From assembly GCA_032622095.1 (NCBI GenBank), contig CP136062.1, positions 16,419,239-16,483,238 of the forward strand: 64,000 nucleotides of DNA, given 5' to 3'. Position numbers and translations under genes: made by a program. This document shows, in pieces, positions 23,501 through 34,871 of the stretch (positions are counted from its first letter, which is position 1; each line of letters begins with the position of its first letter). The DNA comes from Siphonodentalium dalli. Its lineage: Eukaryota > Mollusca > Scaphopoda > Gadilida > Siphonodentaliidae. The notes beneath the pieces are model-generated. The model was not told the origin of the DNA, ran no database searches, and worked only from the letters and a program-made list of their open reading frames with translations.

Positions 23501-25114
23501 GTTGCTCTTCTACATGTATAGTGGACGTTACGATGAAGAATATTTAACCCTGTCATGACGAGTCCCGTTCGTTGCTCTTCTACATGTATAGTGGACGTTA
23601 CGATGAAGAATATTTAACCCTGTCATGACGAGTCCCGCTCGTTGCTCTTCTACATGTATAGTGGACGTTACGATGAAGAATCTTTAACCCTGTCATGACG
23701 AGTCCCGCTCGTTGCTCTTCTACATGTATAGTGGACGTTACGATGAAGAATCTTTAACCCTGTCATGACGAGACCCGCTCGTTGCTCTTCTACATGTATG
23801 TATAGTGGACGTTACGATGAAGAATATTTAACCCTGTCATGACGAGTCACGCTCGTTGCTCTTCTACATGTATAGTGGACGTTACGATGAAGAATATTTA
23901 ACCCTGTCATGACGAGTCCCGTTCGTTGCTCTTCTACATGTATAGTGGACGTTACGATGAAGAATCTTTAACCCTGTCACGACGAGTCACGCTCGTTGCT
24001 CTTCTACATGTATAGTGGACGTTACGATGAAGAATATTTAACCCTGTCATGACGAGTCCCGTTCGTTGCTCTTCTACATGTATAGTGGACGTTACGATGA
24101 AGAATATTTAACCCTGTCATGACGAGTCCCGCTCGTTGCTCTTCTACATGTATAGTGGACGTTACGATGAAGAATCTTTAACCCTGTCATGACGAGTCCC
24201 GCTCGTTGCTCTTCTACATGTATATATAGTGGACGTTACGATGAAGAATCTTTAACCCTGTCATGACGAGACCCGCTCGTTGCTCTTCTACATGTATGTA
24301 TAGTGGACGTTACGATGAAGAATATTTAACCCTGTCATGACGAGTCCCGTTCGTTGCTCTTCTACATGTATAGTGGACGTTACGATGAAGAATCTTTAAC
24401 CCTGTCATGACGAGTCCCGCTCGTTGCTCTTCTACATGTATAGTGGACGTTACGATGAAGAATCTTTAACCCTGTCATGACGAGTCCCGCTCGTTGCTCT
24501 TCTACATGTATAGTGGACGTTACTATGAAGAATCTTTAACCCTGTCATGACGAGTCCAGCTCGTTGCTCTTCTACATGTATAGTGGACGTTACTATGAAG
24601 AATCTTTAACCCCGCCATGACGAGTCCCGCTCGTTGCTCTTCTACATGTATAGTGGACGTTACTATGAAGAATCTTTAACCCCGCCATGACGAGTCCCGC
24701 TCGTTGCTCTTCTGCATGTATAGTGGACGTTACGATGAAGAATCTTTAACCCTGTCATGACGAGTCCCGCTCGTTGCCCTTCTACATGTATAGTGGACGT
24801 TACGATGAAGAATCTTTAACCCTGTCATGACGAGTCCCGCTCGTTGCTCTTCTACATGTATATATAGTGGACGTTACGATGAAGAATCTTTAACCCTGTC
24901 ATGATGAGTCCCGCTCGTTGCTCTTCTACATGTATAGTGGACGTTACGATGAAGAATCTTTAACCCCGCCATGACGAGTCCCGCTCGTTGCTCTTCTACA
25001 TGTATAGTGGACGTTACGATGAAGAATCTTTAACCCTGTCATGACGAGTCGCGCTCTTTGCTCTTCTACATGTATAGTGGACGTTACGATGAAGAATCTT
25101 TATCACTGTCATGA
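20520..25114. repeat. 70-bp satellite array
   Basis: About 65 head-to-tail units of 70 bp, starting CGAGTCCCGCTCGTTGCTCT and ending TTTAACCCTGTCATGA. Several units are 74 bp through an extra TATA (CATGTATATATAGTGG). The ACGAG/CTCGT arms around TCCCG form a small hairpin. Variation is mostly single bases (CCCGT, TCACG, TACTATG) and some variants come in neighbouring blocks, indicating local amplification. Open frames through it have no coding signal. Confidence 0.96.
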
Positions 25115-25635
25115 CTGGAGCTTCCTGAAATTTTTCTAAAACTCTGTGCCAATGCATTCTCATAGGTCGCCTCGCATATATAAGTGAATGCATTGACCTA
25201 ACAAATTTGATATTATTTTTTATAATTGTTAAAATAATAAAAGAAAAAATAAACAAAAATGATAAAAAAAATTGGTAAAGAATCAGGGGGGGGGTCATTC
25301 ACTTTTTTTCCATACAGTAGGCCGGGGTGGGTGGGTGGTTCAGCCGCGAAAAAAGTTACTTTTTTCCAAGTGGTCACAGTTTTTTTCTCATACAACATTT
25401 CTGCAATATAATTGCCTCAAAGTGTTCAGCATCATTGTTACGCCACAAAGTGGTGTAAGCTGTATTACAGTTTTTCATGTTCGAGCGGACGATCGATAAT
25501 CCACTGGGCGAATGTATTATGGTTAGGTATTTCGTACTTGAGTATAAACCGTACCGATAGAGTGACGATAGTCCAACAAAGATTAGCACATGTGTTTACG
25601 TCACCGGTGTAATTGTGGGGACATGTTTCTATGAT
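25115..25635. other. Decayed MITE end and unassigned DNA
   Basis: A degenerate copy of the TGCCAATGCATTCTC palindrome at 25147-25196 lacks much of its first arm. It is followed by AT-rich DNA, a GGGGGGGG tract near 25290 and a GGTGGGTGGGTGG run near 25326. No gene is recognised. Confidence 0.5.
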
Positions 25636-26430
25636 GAAGGTTCGCTATCCCGAAGGTCCACTATTCCGAAGGTTCTCTATTCTGAATACTTGCTATTTCG
25701 AAGGTTCACTATTCCGAAGGTTCGCTATTCCGAAGGTTCTCCATTCCGAAGGTTTTTGTTATTTTTAGGTTAATTCTATATTCTAAAGTATTGAGAGGGT
25801 TCAATATCACGAAGATTCTTTTTATGGAGTGTGCGCTCACATCCGAACTGATCCTGTGCGCATACCGATACAGATACAGGAGGAAATAACTTAGAACATT
25901 GAATGTGAATTTGTTTTGTTTTCGCGGGTTTTCTTGAGATTTAATTTGATTACGTGGGCCCACACCTTTGAATGCTTGGCATACAATATGAATGTTGTGG
26001 TATATATGGACCCTCCTGCATTGGGACATGACACAGGTACAGTTGACTTAAGTGCTGTTCTGTGCGGGGTCCAATTTGGGGTTCAATATTTTAAGGGCCA
26101 AATTTAGAATTTTATGGCCCATACCTTTGAACTCTGGACATATAATATGAATATTGGGGGGCATGTCTCTATTCCGAAGGTTTACTATCCCGAAGGTACA
26201 CTATTCCGAAAATTCTCTGAATGTTCGCTATTCCGAAGGTTCACCAATCCGAAGGTTCGTTATTCCGTAGGTTCTCTATTCCGAAGGTTTTTGTTATTTT
26301 AAGGTTAATTCTATATTCTAAAGTATTGAGAGGGTTCATTATCACGAAGATTCTTTTTATGAAGGAAATAACTTAAAACATTAAATGTGATTTTGTTTTG
26401 TTTTCGCGGGTTTTCTTGAGTTTAATGTCA
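25636..26430. repeat. Duplicated segment with CCGAAGGTTC tandem repeats
   Basis: Two related blocks, about 25636-25965 and 26160-26430, each begin with several units of about 16 bp (TTCGCTATTCCGAAGG). Each continues with GGTTAATTCTATATTCTAAAG and ends in TTGTTTTCGCGGGTTTTCTT. The repeat words resemble those in the foldback arms (TTCGGAGAATCGGG). Confidence 0.75.
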
Positions 26431-26687
26431 TTACGTATGACCTTATTTCTCATTACATATTCACGCCAAGCAGCCCACACAATTGCTATGTTTCCATGCG
26501 ATTTAATGTCATTACGTGTGACCTAATATCTCAATAATCTGAGGCAAGAGTACGCCTGCTAAAGGCGAATTATAACAGTGGGGCTATAACGCTCAATGAA
26601 TACTGGAGGCTATAACAAACTGCGCAGCAGAATACCACTGAATAGACGAGTATGAGATGAGCCTAACTGCAATTGTGACTTTGTTTA
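26431..26687. other. Unassigned sequence
   Basis: No repeat family or ORF is recognised. Confidence 0.4.
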
Positions 26688-26880
26688 AAGGCCCACTTAA
26701 TTTTCGAGTCATTGATTTTTGTTATAGTATATACGGTTTTAATAACAATTTATGCCATAAAATTTGAATAAAATACTATAAATCATCACCATTTGAAACG
26801 CAGAATACTTCTATCTCCTAGTTTGAAACACCTTTTAAAAAACCGCGACAAATCGTGCGTCGTATATCTAGCAATTAGCA
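26688..26880. repeat. TTAAAGGCCCACTTAA family, left-end copy
   Basis: It starts TTAAAGGCCCACTTAATTTT and continues with CGGTTTTAATAACAAT and ATCATCACCATTTGAAACG. Related copies are at 32131-32611 (complete) and 45532-45845. No right end is seen here, so it is probably truncated. Confidence 0.65.
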
Positions 26881-26917
26881 ACTAAAATGTCCTCTTCGGC
26901 TTTCCATAGACCTTTAA

Positions 26918-27392
26918 AACTGTCAATGCAGGGTCAATTTGGGTAAAACGGACGAATTTCGGCGAAATTTGATACCTAGGGATACTTTTGTCCGGGGAGT
27001 GTTTTGAACGGGTAAAATCGTGACCCCGGCGTGACCTTGGCCTTCAATGTGGTCAATCAAAGGTCAAATCGGGTAAAACGGATGGATTTCGACGAAATTT
27101 GATACCTATGGGTACTTTTGTCGGGGGAGTGTTTTGGACGGGTCAAATCATGCCTCCGACCTTACCTTAACCTTCAAAATTGTTAATTAAAGGTAAAATG
27201 GGGTAAAACGGACGGATTTCGACGAAACTTGATACCTAGGGGTATTTTTATCCGGGGTGGGGGTGTTTTGGACGGGTCAAATCAAGACCCTGACCTGACC
27301 TTGACTTTCGAAATAGTCAATTCAAGGTCAAATCGCGCCTTTCTCCGGAAATCAGATGGGAAACAGCCCGGACGAAGTCGGGCCCATCAGCT
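26918..27392 (+). mobile_element. Helitron-like 3' region with 125-bp repeats
   Basis: Three copies of about 125 bp (GGTAAAACGGACGGATTTCG, GATACCTAGGGGTA, GGACGGGTCAAATC) lead to a 3' hairpin, AGCCCGGAC-GAA-GTCGGGC, at 27365-27383. CATCAGCTTG follows. The hairpin and its CATC tail closely match the 3' ends of the tandem Helitrons at 33553-35489, which end in CTAG. The 5' end was not found. Confidence 0.55.
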
Positions 27393-29454
27393 TGTGTAAT
27401 AAAGAAGACAGTTTGAAGAATGTAATGTATAACACGAGAAACGGGAAAACTTGAAATATGGAAGTATGCAAATTTCCCACATAAAATTTGAAAGCTAGTT
27501 TATAGTATAATTATATTATAATTTATATTTATGGCTAATAATATGATCTTGGTGGCGTTACCATTTCTGACTAGGGTTTTCTTGTTATAGTATGTATGAC
27601 ACTTAGGTCAGGGCTTAAGGGGGTAGTTAGTGTGGATATAGGCATAATGCTTCTTAGAAATCCTGGTTACAAACCAACATTCACAATTTCGTCTTTTGCA
27701 TCAGATCACATTGCCAAGTACCAACGCCACTGGTTCAAGATGAAAATGGACAATTATGACACCCATGATTAAAGTAAATAAAAATGAATAAAGCTATTTA
27801 TTTATATCATTAATGTTTACTCATTGGACCTGATCAGACAGCATAAGAGGCAAACATGGAAATCTCATCATGCTAGGAAGTATTGAATGCAATTTAAAGC
27901 CACATCCAGATTTTTGTTTGATTTTTTAGTTTAATTTATTTAATTTTTTTTGGACACAATTTCACATCAAAGCCATATGAATGCTGATCAATCTGTTAAA
28001 CGCCATGTTGTCAGATGGTATACTATCGTGTGGGTCCATTACTATTTAGCATAAATGTTTTGCCTAAATTTTTATTTTATATTTTCGATACAGTTGTATT
28101 TGAAGTGATTACAGACAAGCATTGGAAATATGGTAAAATGTTCATATAACTGGTTTACAAGTCACGAGTCAATTGATAAACACAAACAAACAGGATAACA
28201 ATGGGTGCTGAAGGTTTATACGATTCTTATCTGTTCTCAGACTTTATAACTGAAACAAATACCGAGCCTATATAAATGTTGTGAGACTACAGATATTTTA
28301 GGTAAAACGTGGGTGGGTACCCTGCATGAATTTGGAAAAAAAAACTTCCGTCAAATAAGGCAGGCTTTCCACTAGGTTTTGGGGAACGGGTCCTGTATCT
28401 GCCGAGGGGAAATGCAGTCAATGTTTTCAATGTCGTGGAAACACTAGAGGACCTACTTTTGTTTTATCGGCCAATAGAAGAAACAGAGAGTAGATTCGCT
28501 GATCGTTTTGCATCCATTTTCTACCTAAGTTACTATGCTATCAACCGCAATAACTTTAAAACATAGAAACGTTATTAGATAAAAAATTATTGCTGTATAC
28601 GGAAACACGCCCGTTGAAGTTAAACGGCCACTATTCAAGACTAGGCAGAAAGTTCGGATGCATATTGTACCGGAATATAACGTGATTAAATTACCGGCGG
28701 TCATTTTTTATAACCTAACCACAGCAATGTAACTAGCGGACTCCAAAGCATGTGTTCTATCGATGTCGGTTTGATCACTTCCTCAGTTCGTGTTAGATCG
28801 GTCCGAGTGTATTCTCGCTAGAAATCAAATAAGTTGTCAACTATTTAAATTTCTTAGTACTGTGCCAACGAAATTTAGAAGTAAACATCTTTATACCTGT
28901 AGACATTATCATATGGAATATGTCCTGTGGTATGACAGAAGGGGGAAAATTGGCTGGGGGAATGGGGCACAAAAAGGGATCCCCTGCCGCTATAGAGGAA
29001 ACCCTGAATAAGGGGTGATTTGGCTGGATTTGGAGGTGAAAAGGGGGTGGGTACCCCGCATGAAATTGGAAAAAAAATCCTTCAAATAGGGGGGGTGGTG
29101 GGTACCCAAGAGGCGGAAAAAAATATTTCAGCCTACTGTCATGGCACGTTTTTCCGACCCACCCCTGAAAGAATGTTAAAAATAATGATAAAAATTGTGT
29201 AAGAAAAAATAATGAAGAATGTAAAAAAAATGATAAAAAATTATAAAATTGTTAAAGAATGTAATAAAATATTTTATCACATAATTTGGCCATAAAAGCA
29301 GTTTCATAATTATCGGTAATAGACACGTTTAATATCAGCGCGTGCGATGACGTCACGGCGTTCTTCAGATAACTTGCGATCGCCGTAGTTTATGATTGTT
29401 GTTTTCGATGAATATTTCGCGTTGCTTCGGGTTTATTTAATCATGTGATAAAAG
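27393..29454. other. Intron-like unassigned DNA
   Basis: It holds no convincing exon. Two related G-rich tracts (GGGTGGGTACCCTGC near 28313 and GGGGGTGGGTACCCCGC near 29043) belong to a dispersed repeat also visible at 58690-58850. TGACGTCA, a CRE-type palindrome, lies at 29348-29355. Confidence 0.4.
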
Positions 29455-29597
29455 GTATCTCACACTCGTCCTATTTTATACGTAATTTATCAAACTCGTC
29501 CTCTAAATTCTATTTGAGCCTCGGTAAACCTCGGCTCAAATCGAATTTAGTGAACTCGGTTGATAAATTCCGTATAAAATAGGAACTCATGTGAGAT
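29455..29597. repeat. Large hairpin with arms of about 65 bp
   Basis: GTATCTCACACTCGTCCTAT...TATTTGAGCC is mirrored by GGCTCAAATC...ATAGGAACTCATGTGAGAT around a 12-base centre. It probably is a MITE or its remnant. Confidence 0.7.
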
Positions 29598-29708
29598 CCT
29601 CTATATAAAAATAATAACAATGATAATAATATTGTTAAAGATATAAGAAAAAATGATAATAAAAAAATGATAAATAATGATAAAAAATGATAAAAAAAAT
29701 AATGGTTA

Positions 29709-29832
29709 GGCCAATGCATTCTCTTATATATGCGAGGCGACCTATGATCGACTCGCATATATAAGAGAATGCATTGGCACAGGGTCCTTAATGTTGCGCC
29801 AGCGCAGTTCCCGTCATGAATGGGTTATAAGT
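29709..29832. mobile_element. Type C MITE right part with core palindrome
   Basis: The 70-bp palindrome GCCAATGCATTCTC...GAGAATGCATTGGC ends in CACAGGG, followed by TCCTTAATG...CCCGTCATGAATGGGTTA. The same terminal 20 bases occur before the broken EGF exon at 20462. Confidence 0.65.
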
Positions 29833-29880
29833 AATACTATTTTTTTGAATTATTATAGGTATTTTTTATTATTATTATAG

Positions 29881-29985
29881 GTATCGATGAATGCTTGCTC
29901 GATCCCTGTGTGAACGGAACATGCATCAACTTGGATGACGGTTTCAACTGTACATGCGGCGAAAACGAGACGAACTGCGTGACAA
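29881..29985 (+). CDS. EGF-like exon (complete module)
   Basis: The exon lies between TTATTATAG and the donor AGTAAGT and is 105 bp, phase 1 at both ends, so it can be duplicated or skipped without a frameshift. The translation contains all six EGF cysteines in order: C-LLDP-C-VNGT-C-INLDDGFN-C-T-C-GENETN-C. IDEC at the start is a partial calcium-binding EGF signature. EGF modules of this kind occur in secreted or membrane extracellular proteins. The neighbouring exons at 38680 and 45147 share strand and phase, so one multi-EGF gene is likely. The full gene cannot be named from these modules. Confidence 0.85.
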
Positions 29986-30341
29986 GTAAGTAGCAGCCAG
30001 GGTCGTGACGATGTACAGGGGTTGGGGTGTACTCAGGACCTATATATATATACCCAATATGTAAGAATGTGGAAATCATCTCGTATACTACCGAGAATAG
30101 AAACACGTTGATTATACCATTTAAAAAAATATATATGTAACGGTTGCGTTTGAAATATGTTCGATGTGCCCTTCACTAACTCGCGGCCATATTGGATCCA
30201 CCAGGTCCGGTTCCGTGGTTTCATATATTCATCCAGCTCCGATTCCGTCTAAGTAAAATCACGGAACTGGACCTGGTGGATCGAGGTTAGTGACAGAGCT
30301 TATAGTAAATATCCTCAGCTCGGGATAAAGGATACCCGCAA

Positions 30342-30399
30342 TAAACAAACCGGCAATGTGAGTCAGTTCATAAACAAACCGGCAATGTGAGTCAGTTCA
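30342..30399. repeat. 29-bp direct duplication
   Basis: ATAAACAAACCGGCAATGTG plus GAGTCAGTTC-type sequence is present twice in perfect tandem. Confidence 0.85.
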
Positions 30400-30410
30400 T
30401 TACTTTATTA

Positions 30411-30825
30411 CACGCATGTTCCCAGAAGTACAGTGTTATTGCTGTTCCATATTTAATACGTATGGAACGTACGTTCCATACGCATTTCGTTGACGTAAAA
30501 TGACGTACACAACGTTCTCCTCAACCATGAAACCGGAACTATAAAATAAAAGCATCATCACACATGACAAAACACGCCCTTTATGTGCCTAAATAAACCT
30601 TCTAAGTCTGTATTGTTAATGCACGGATTCTAGGACGCGAAGAGTGTAATAAACACAGAACGACACGATGTGTAAATGGGTTGTCGATACGGAACTCGTG
30701 CTGTCGTCGCGGAAGGAGAGAACTCGAGGAGCAAGCACCTCTCGTTCTATCCTTCCGCGACAGCACTCGTGCCGTATCGACAACCCATTTACACATCGTG
30801 TCGTTCTGTGTGTGTATTTAATGGT
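30411..30825. mobile_element. Palindromic element, copy 1
   Basis: A 240-bp leader (TTCCCAGAAGTACAGTGTTA, GTTGACGTAAAATGACGTAC, CTAAATAAACCTTCTAA) is followed by a hairpin at 30653-30816 with arms of about 75 bp (ACAGAACGACACGATGTGTA mirrored). A second copy with the same layout is at 36868-37245. Frames read across the hairpin are artefacts of its symmetry. Confidence 0.75.
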
Positions 30826-31132
30826 ACTCAATCCGATTCGATGGTCCCCATATAATCAGATTCCAACATCAACAACATGTTTTAAATGCCGCTTCAGTTA
30901 TCAGCCTCGAGTAATTGCCTAAAATAATGCTAACCACAGTCAACTATAGTATAAAATTGCCCAAAACCTGTTATTTGTCAACATTTTATTCAACGAATTT
31001 TTTCCGGATTGTCAAATATCTGACACAAAAAAGCCACTTGATTTTAGAGTTATCCATCTTCATCCGCAATTTGGTCTCCCGTCGACTGTTTACATAAAAT
31101 TATCAGTGGTGAAAAATAATAGATTTGAAACA

Positions 31133-31240
31133 TAGATATCTGATCACTCTGAGCTTTGATGGGTTGGTTCCTAGACTCGAATCAAATATTTTTTACCCCA
31201 GAAGCCAAGGAAATAGTAATTTGCGAGCATATATTCGGAT
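31133..31240. repeat. Fragment related to the foldback element inner arm
   Basis: ATATCTGATCACTCTGAGC...GACTCGAATCAAATATTTTTTACC...GAAATAGTAATTT matches the inner arm of 7054-11061 (about 9740-9820). A short matching piece, TAATGGTACTCAATCCGATT, is at 30818. Confidence 0.75.
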
Positions 31241-31357
31241 TGTGCATCTCTGATTCGTGTATAAGAATTAAATGTTATGTGATGCCTATGTGCATATATT
31301 AATAAACTTGATGAAAAACTACTTTGAGCAAACAGTATTCTCTATTCTCCTCAAACG

Positions 31358-32134
31358 TCCCCAGCGGAATGAGCTGCGTCACGTTAAAGCGCCCCCAGCG
31401 GAATGATCTGCGTCACGTTAAAGCGCCCCGAGCGGAATTATCTGCGTCACGTTAAAGCGCCCCGAGCGGAATGATCTGCGTCACGTTATAGTGCCCCGAG
31501 CGGAATGACCTGCGTCACGTTAAAGCGCCCCCAGCGGAATTATCTGCGTCACGTTAAAACGCCCCGAGCGTAATGACCTGCGTCACGTTAAAGCGCCCCG
31601 AGCGGAATGATCTGCGTCACGTTAAAGCGCCCGAGCGGAATGATCTGCGTCACGTTAAAGTGCCCCGAGCGGAATGACCTGCGTCACGTTAAAGCGCCCC
31701 GAGCGGAATGACCTGCGTCACGTTAAAGCGCCCCCAGCGGAATGAGCTGCGTCACGTTAAAGCGCCCCGAGCGGAATGATCTGCGTCACGTTAAAGCGCC
31801 CCGAGCGGAATGACCTGCGTCACGTTAAAGCGCCCCCAGCGGAATGAGCTGCGTCACGTTAAAGCGCCCCCAGCGGAATTATCTGCGTCACGTTAAAGCT
31901 CCCCGAGCGGAATGATCTGCGTCACGTTAAAGCGCCCCGAGCGGAATTATCTGCGTCACGCTAAAGCGCCCCGATCGGAATGATCTGCGTCACGCTAAAG
32001 CGCCCCCATCGGAATGAGCTGCGTCACGTTAAAGCGCCCCCAGCGGAATTATCTGCGTCACGTTAAAGCGCCCCGAGCGGAATTATCTGCGTCACGTTAA
32101 AGCGCCCCGAGCGGAATTATCTGCGTCACGTTAA
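31358..32134. repeat. 34-bp minisatellite
   Basis: About 23 units of GCGCCCCGAGCGGAATGATC plus TGCGTCACGTTAAA. Variants alternate CCCCGAG/CCCCCAG and GATC/TATC/GACC/GAGC. Every unit holds a TTAA tetranucleotide and TGCGTCACG, which resembles a bZIP half-palindrome. Confidence 0.95.
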
Positions 32135-32611
32135 AGGCCTATTTAATTTTCTAGTTACAGATTATTTTTATAGTGTCTTGCTATTCGGTTTTAATAACAA
32201 TCCATGCCATAAAATATGATTAAAATACTATAATTCATCACCATTTGGACCTGTGACTCATAAGGTGCCAAAAAAGTGATAGAAAATAGCTGAAATCATA
32301 AAATCATTTTCCCCGTTATGGTTCCAAGAATGCAACATAATTCAAACTATAGTTTATTTCACTGGCAGGGGAACAACTCAAAATATCTAAACATATAGAG
32401 TTATTCCCCTTCATTTGTAAATAATAGACTTTGTGCAGAAACTTTTGCACAGAACAGACGTCGGTATCTCAACAAAAACATAATGTTTACAGTTTATTAC
32501 ATCGAATAAGTTGAAAATACAATGCATTGGAGCTTCCTCTTTCAAATGTATATAATATGACATGTTTTATATTATGTGATCTGGGGGTTCGAAACTTAAG
32601 TGGGCCTTTAA
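32131..32611. mobile_element. Complete TTAA-flanked MITE (AGGCCCACTTAA type)
   Basis: TTAA at 32131-32134 and at 32608-32611 bracket the inverted ends AGGCCTATTTAA and TTAAGTGGGCCT. The 481-bp span has no ORF. TTAA duplication suggests mobilisation by a piggyBac-type transposase. Its left TTAA is the one in the last unit of the 34-bp minisatellite. Confidence 0.75.
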
Positions 32612-33552
32612 GCCGTCTATATTATATACCCATGATTGTAATTATAGACTTGGTTTTGCGAATGACCAACTCAGAATTCCGTTAAAATAACAATAACAAC
32701 CAGCACCTAATCAACGAACAGGCGCTTAAGAAAGTCAAGTGTAAACGATCAGAGACGTGGCGACAGGGGGGGGTTTGGGGTGTCTCACCCCCCCCCCCCC
32801 AACTTTGGTCAAAATTTTCAACAGTTGGAAATTTCATACCTGACACAACATTAGTTGGAAATTTCACACCAACAATAGGTTGAAAATGTTCTTGTAGTTT
32901 GATTTTCAAACAATTTATTGGGGGGAATTTATTGTTTTTGGACCAATATTTGCATATTTTCCTTCTTTTGGTAAAATTTTGGAGTGAAATGGCCATCAGT
33001 TAGAAATTTTCCAACCTTAGGGGGTGTCAGGTCAGTGGTCAGGTTGGAAATTTCCAACACTTGGAAAGCTTGTGTCCTGGTCCCTCCCACGTGGCCAGTC
33101 AAAAACTTCTAGTTAATTTAAGAAAACAATATTGTCCTACATTTGGTACAAAATTGTCACTGGAATTGTCATCAGTTTGAAATTTTCCAACCTAAGTGGG
33201 GATGTCAGGTTTGAAATTTCCAACTCTATGAATGCTTGAGGCTCGTCTAGATGCTAGGATTTTGCGATTTTCTTGTTCAGATTTCAAAATGTTCGCACAC
33301 CGGGCCGAACCATGGTCGGCCTGGTGTGTCCTTGTCCCTCCCCGTGGCCAATAAAAAAATGCTAATGAAAACAATATTTACTACATTTGGTTAAAATTGT
33401 TGACTGAAATGGTCATCAGTTGGAAAATTTCCAAACTAAGGGAATATTTTCTGTGTGTCCTGGTCTATTGCCCATAGTCGTGTCCATTTGTCTGGAGTTA
33501 GACCACTAGATGTTAGGATTTGTGCAATGTTCAGGTTCAAAATATATAAATA
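32612..33552. repeat. Dispersed repeat rich in TTGGAAATTTCCAAC words
   Basis: Contains GACGTGGCGACAGGGGGG, a 13-base C run near 32790-32803, and many TTGGAAATTT motifs. An inverted related copy is at 62745-63225 and a partial one near 61120-61410. No ORF is supported. Confidence 0.65.
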
Positions 33553-34001
33553 CTAGCCGATGAGCCCGACGTTGTCCGGGCTATTCAAAAACCAAATTTC
33601 AAGTCGATAGCTCCACCCGTTTCAAAGATCTGGTCTGCGCATGCGCGAAGCTGGCGTCGCACGGGCTCGGTGACCCGATAAAATTCGTATCCGGGGAAAG
33701 ATACATTCACATACCAAATTTCAAGTCGATAGCTCCACCCGTTTCCGAGATCTCGTCTTCGCATGCGCGAAGCTGGCGTCGCACGGGCTCGGCGACCCGA
33801 TAAAATTCGTATCGAGGCAAGATACATTCACATACCAAATTTCAAGTCGATAGCTCCACCCGTTTCCGAGATCTCGTCTGCGCATGCGCTGCACGGGCGT
33901 CGCACGGGCTCGCCAATACGACAAAGACCACCGCCTGGTCAAACTACACACACGTACCAAGTTTCGTCCCGATCGGTAGAGAATCGTAGATTTGTATTAA
34001 T

Positions 34002-34043
<42 letters not shown>

Positions 34044-34065
34044 GGTCTTCAAAATATATATGAGA
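33553..34065 (-). mobile_element. Helitron, tandem copy 1
   Basis: Read on the - strand, the 3' end is a hairpin (AGCCCGGAC-AAC-GTCGGGCT), then CATCGGCTAG, followed by host T. The 5' end is TCTCATATATATTTTGAAGA, then a GTCT microsatellite. The body holds repeats of about 120 bp with GCGCATGCGC and CGCACGGGCTCG. There is no ORF, so it is non-autonomous. Confidence 0.85.
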
Positions 34066-34453
34066 CTAGCCGATGAGCCCGACGTTGTCCGGGCTATTCA
34101 AAAACCAAATTTCAAGTCGATAGCTCCACCCGTTTCCGAGATCTGGTCTGCGCATGCGCGAAGCTGGCGTCGCACGGGCTCGGCGACCCGATAAAATTCG
34201 TATCCGGGGCAAGATACATTCACATATCAAATTTCAAGTCGATAGCTCCACCCGTTTCCGAGATCTCGTCTGCGCATGCTCGAAGCGGGCGCCGCACGGG
34301 CTCGCCAATACGACAACGTCGACCGCCTGGTCAAACTACACACACGTACCAAGTTTCGTCCCGATCGGTCGAGAATGGTAGATTTGTATAAATGACAGAC
34401 AAACAAACAAACATACAGACAAATAAACAGAGGTCTTCAAAATATATAAGAGA
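34066..34453 (-). mobile_element. Helitron, tandem copy 2
   Basis: Its CTAG 3' end directly follows, in - strand sense, the TCTC 5' start of copy 1 with no bases between. The 5' end is TCTCTTATATATTTTGAAGA. It is shorter than copy 1 by one internal repeat. Confidence 0.85.
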
Positions 34454-34871
34454 CTAGCCGATGAGCCCGACGTTGTCCGGGCTATTCAAAAACCAAATTT
34501 CAAGTCGATAGCTCCACCCGTTGTCCGGGCTATTCAAAAACCAAATTTCAAGTCGATAGCTCCACCCGTTTCCGTGATCTGGTATGCGCATGCGCGAAGC
34601 TGCGTCGCACGGTCTCGGCGACCCGATCAAATTCGTATCCGGGACAAGATACATTCACATAGCAAATTTCAAGTCGATAGCTCCACCGTTTCCGAGATCT
34701 CGCCTGCGCATGCGCTGCACGGGCGTCGCACGGGCTCGCCAATACGACAACGACGACCGCCTGGTCAAACTAAACACACGTACCAAGTTTCGTCCCGATC
34801 GGTCGAGAATCGTAGATTTGTATAAATGACAGACAGACAGACAGACAGAGGTCTTCAAAATATATTATAGA
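34454..34871 (-). mobile_element. Helitron, tandem copy 3
   Basis: Same termini as copies 1 and 2 (5' end TCTATAATATATTTTGAAGA). Near the 3' hairpin it carries a 48-bp internal duplication (34478-34573) of the segment containing TTGTCCGGGCTATTCAAAAA. Confidence 0.85.
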
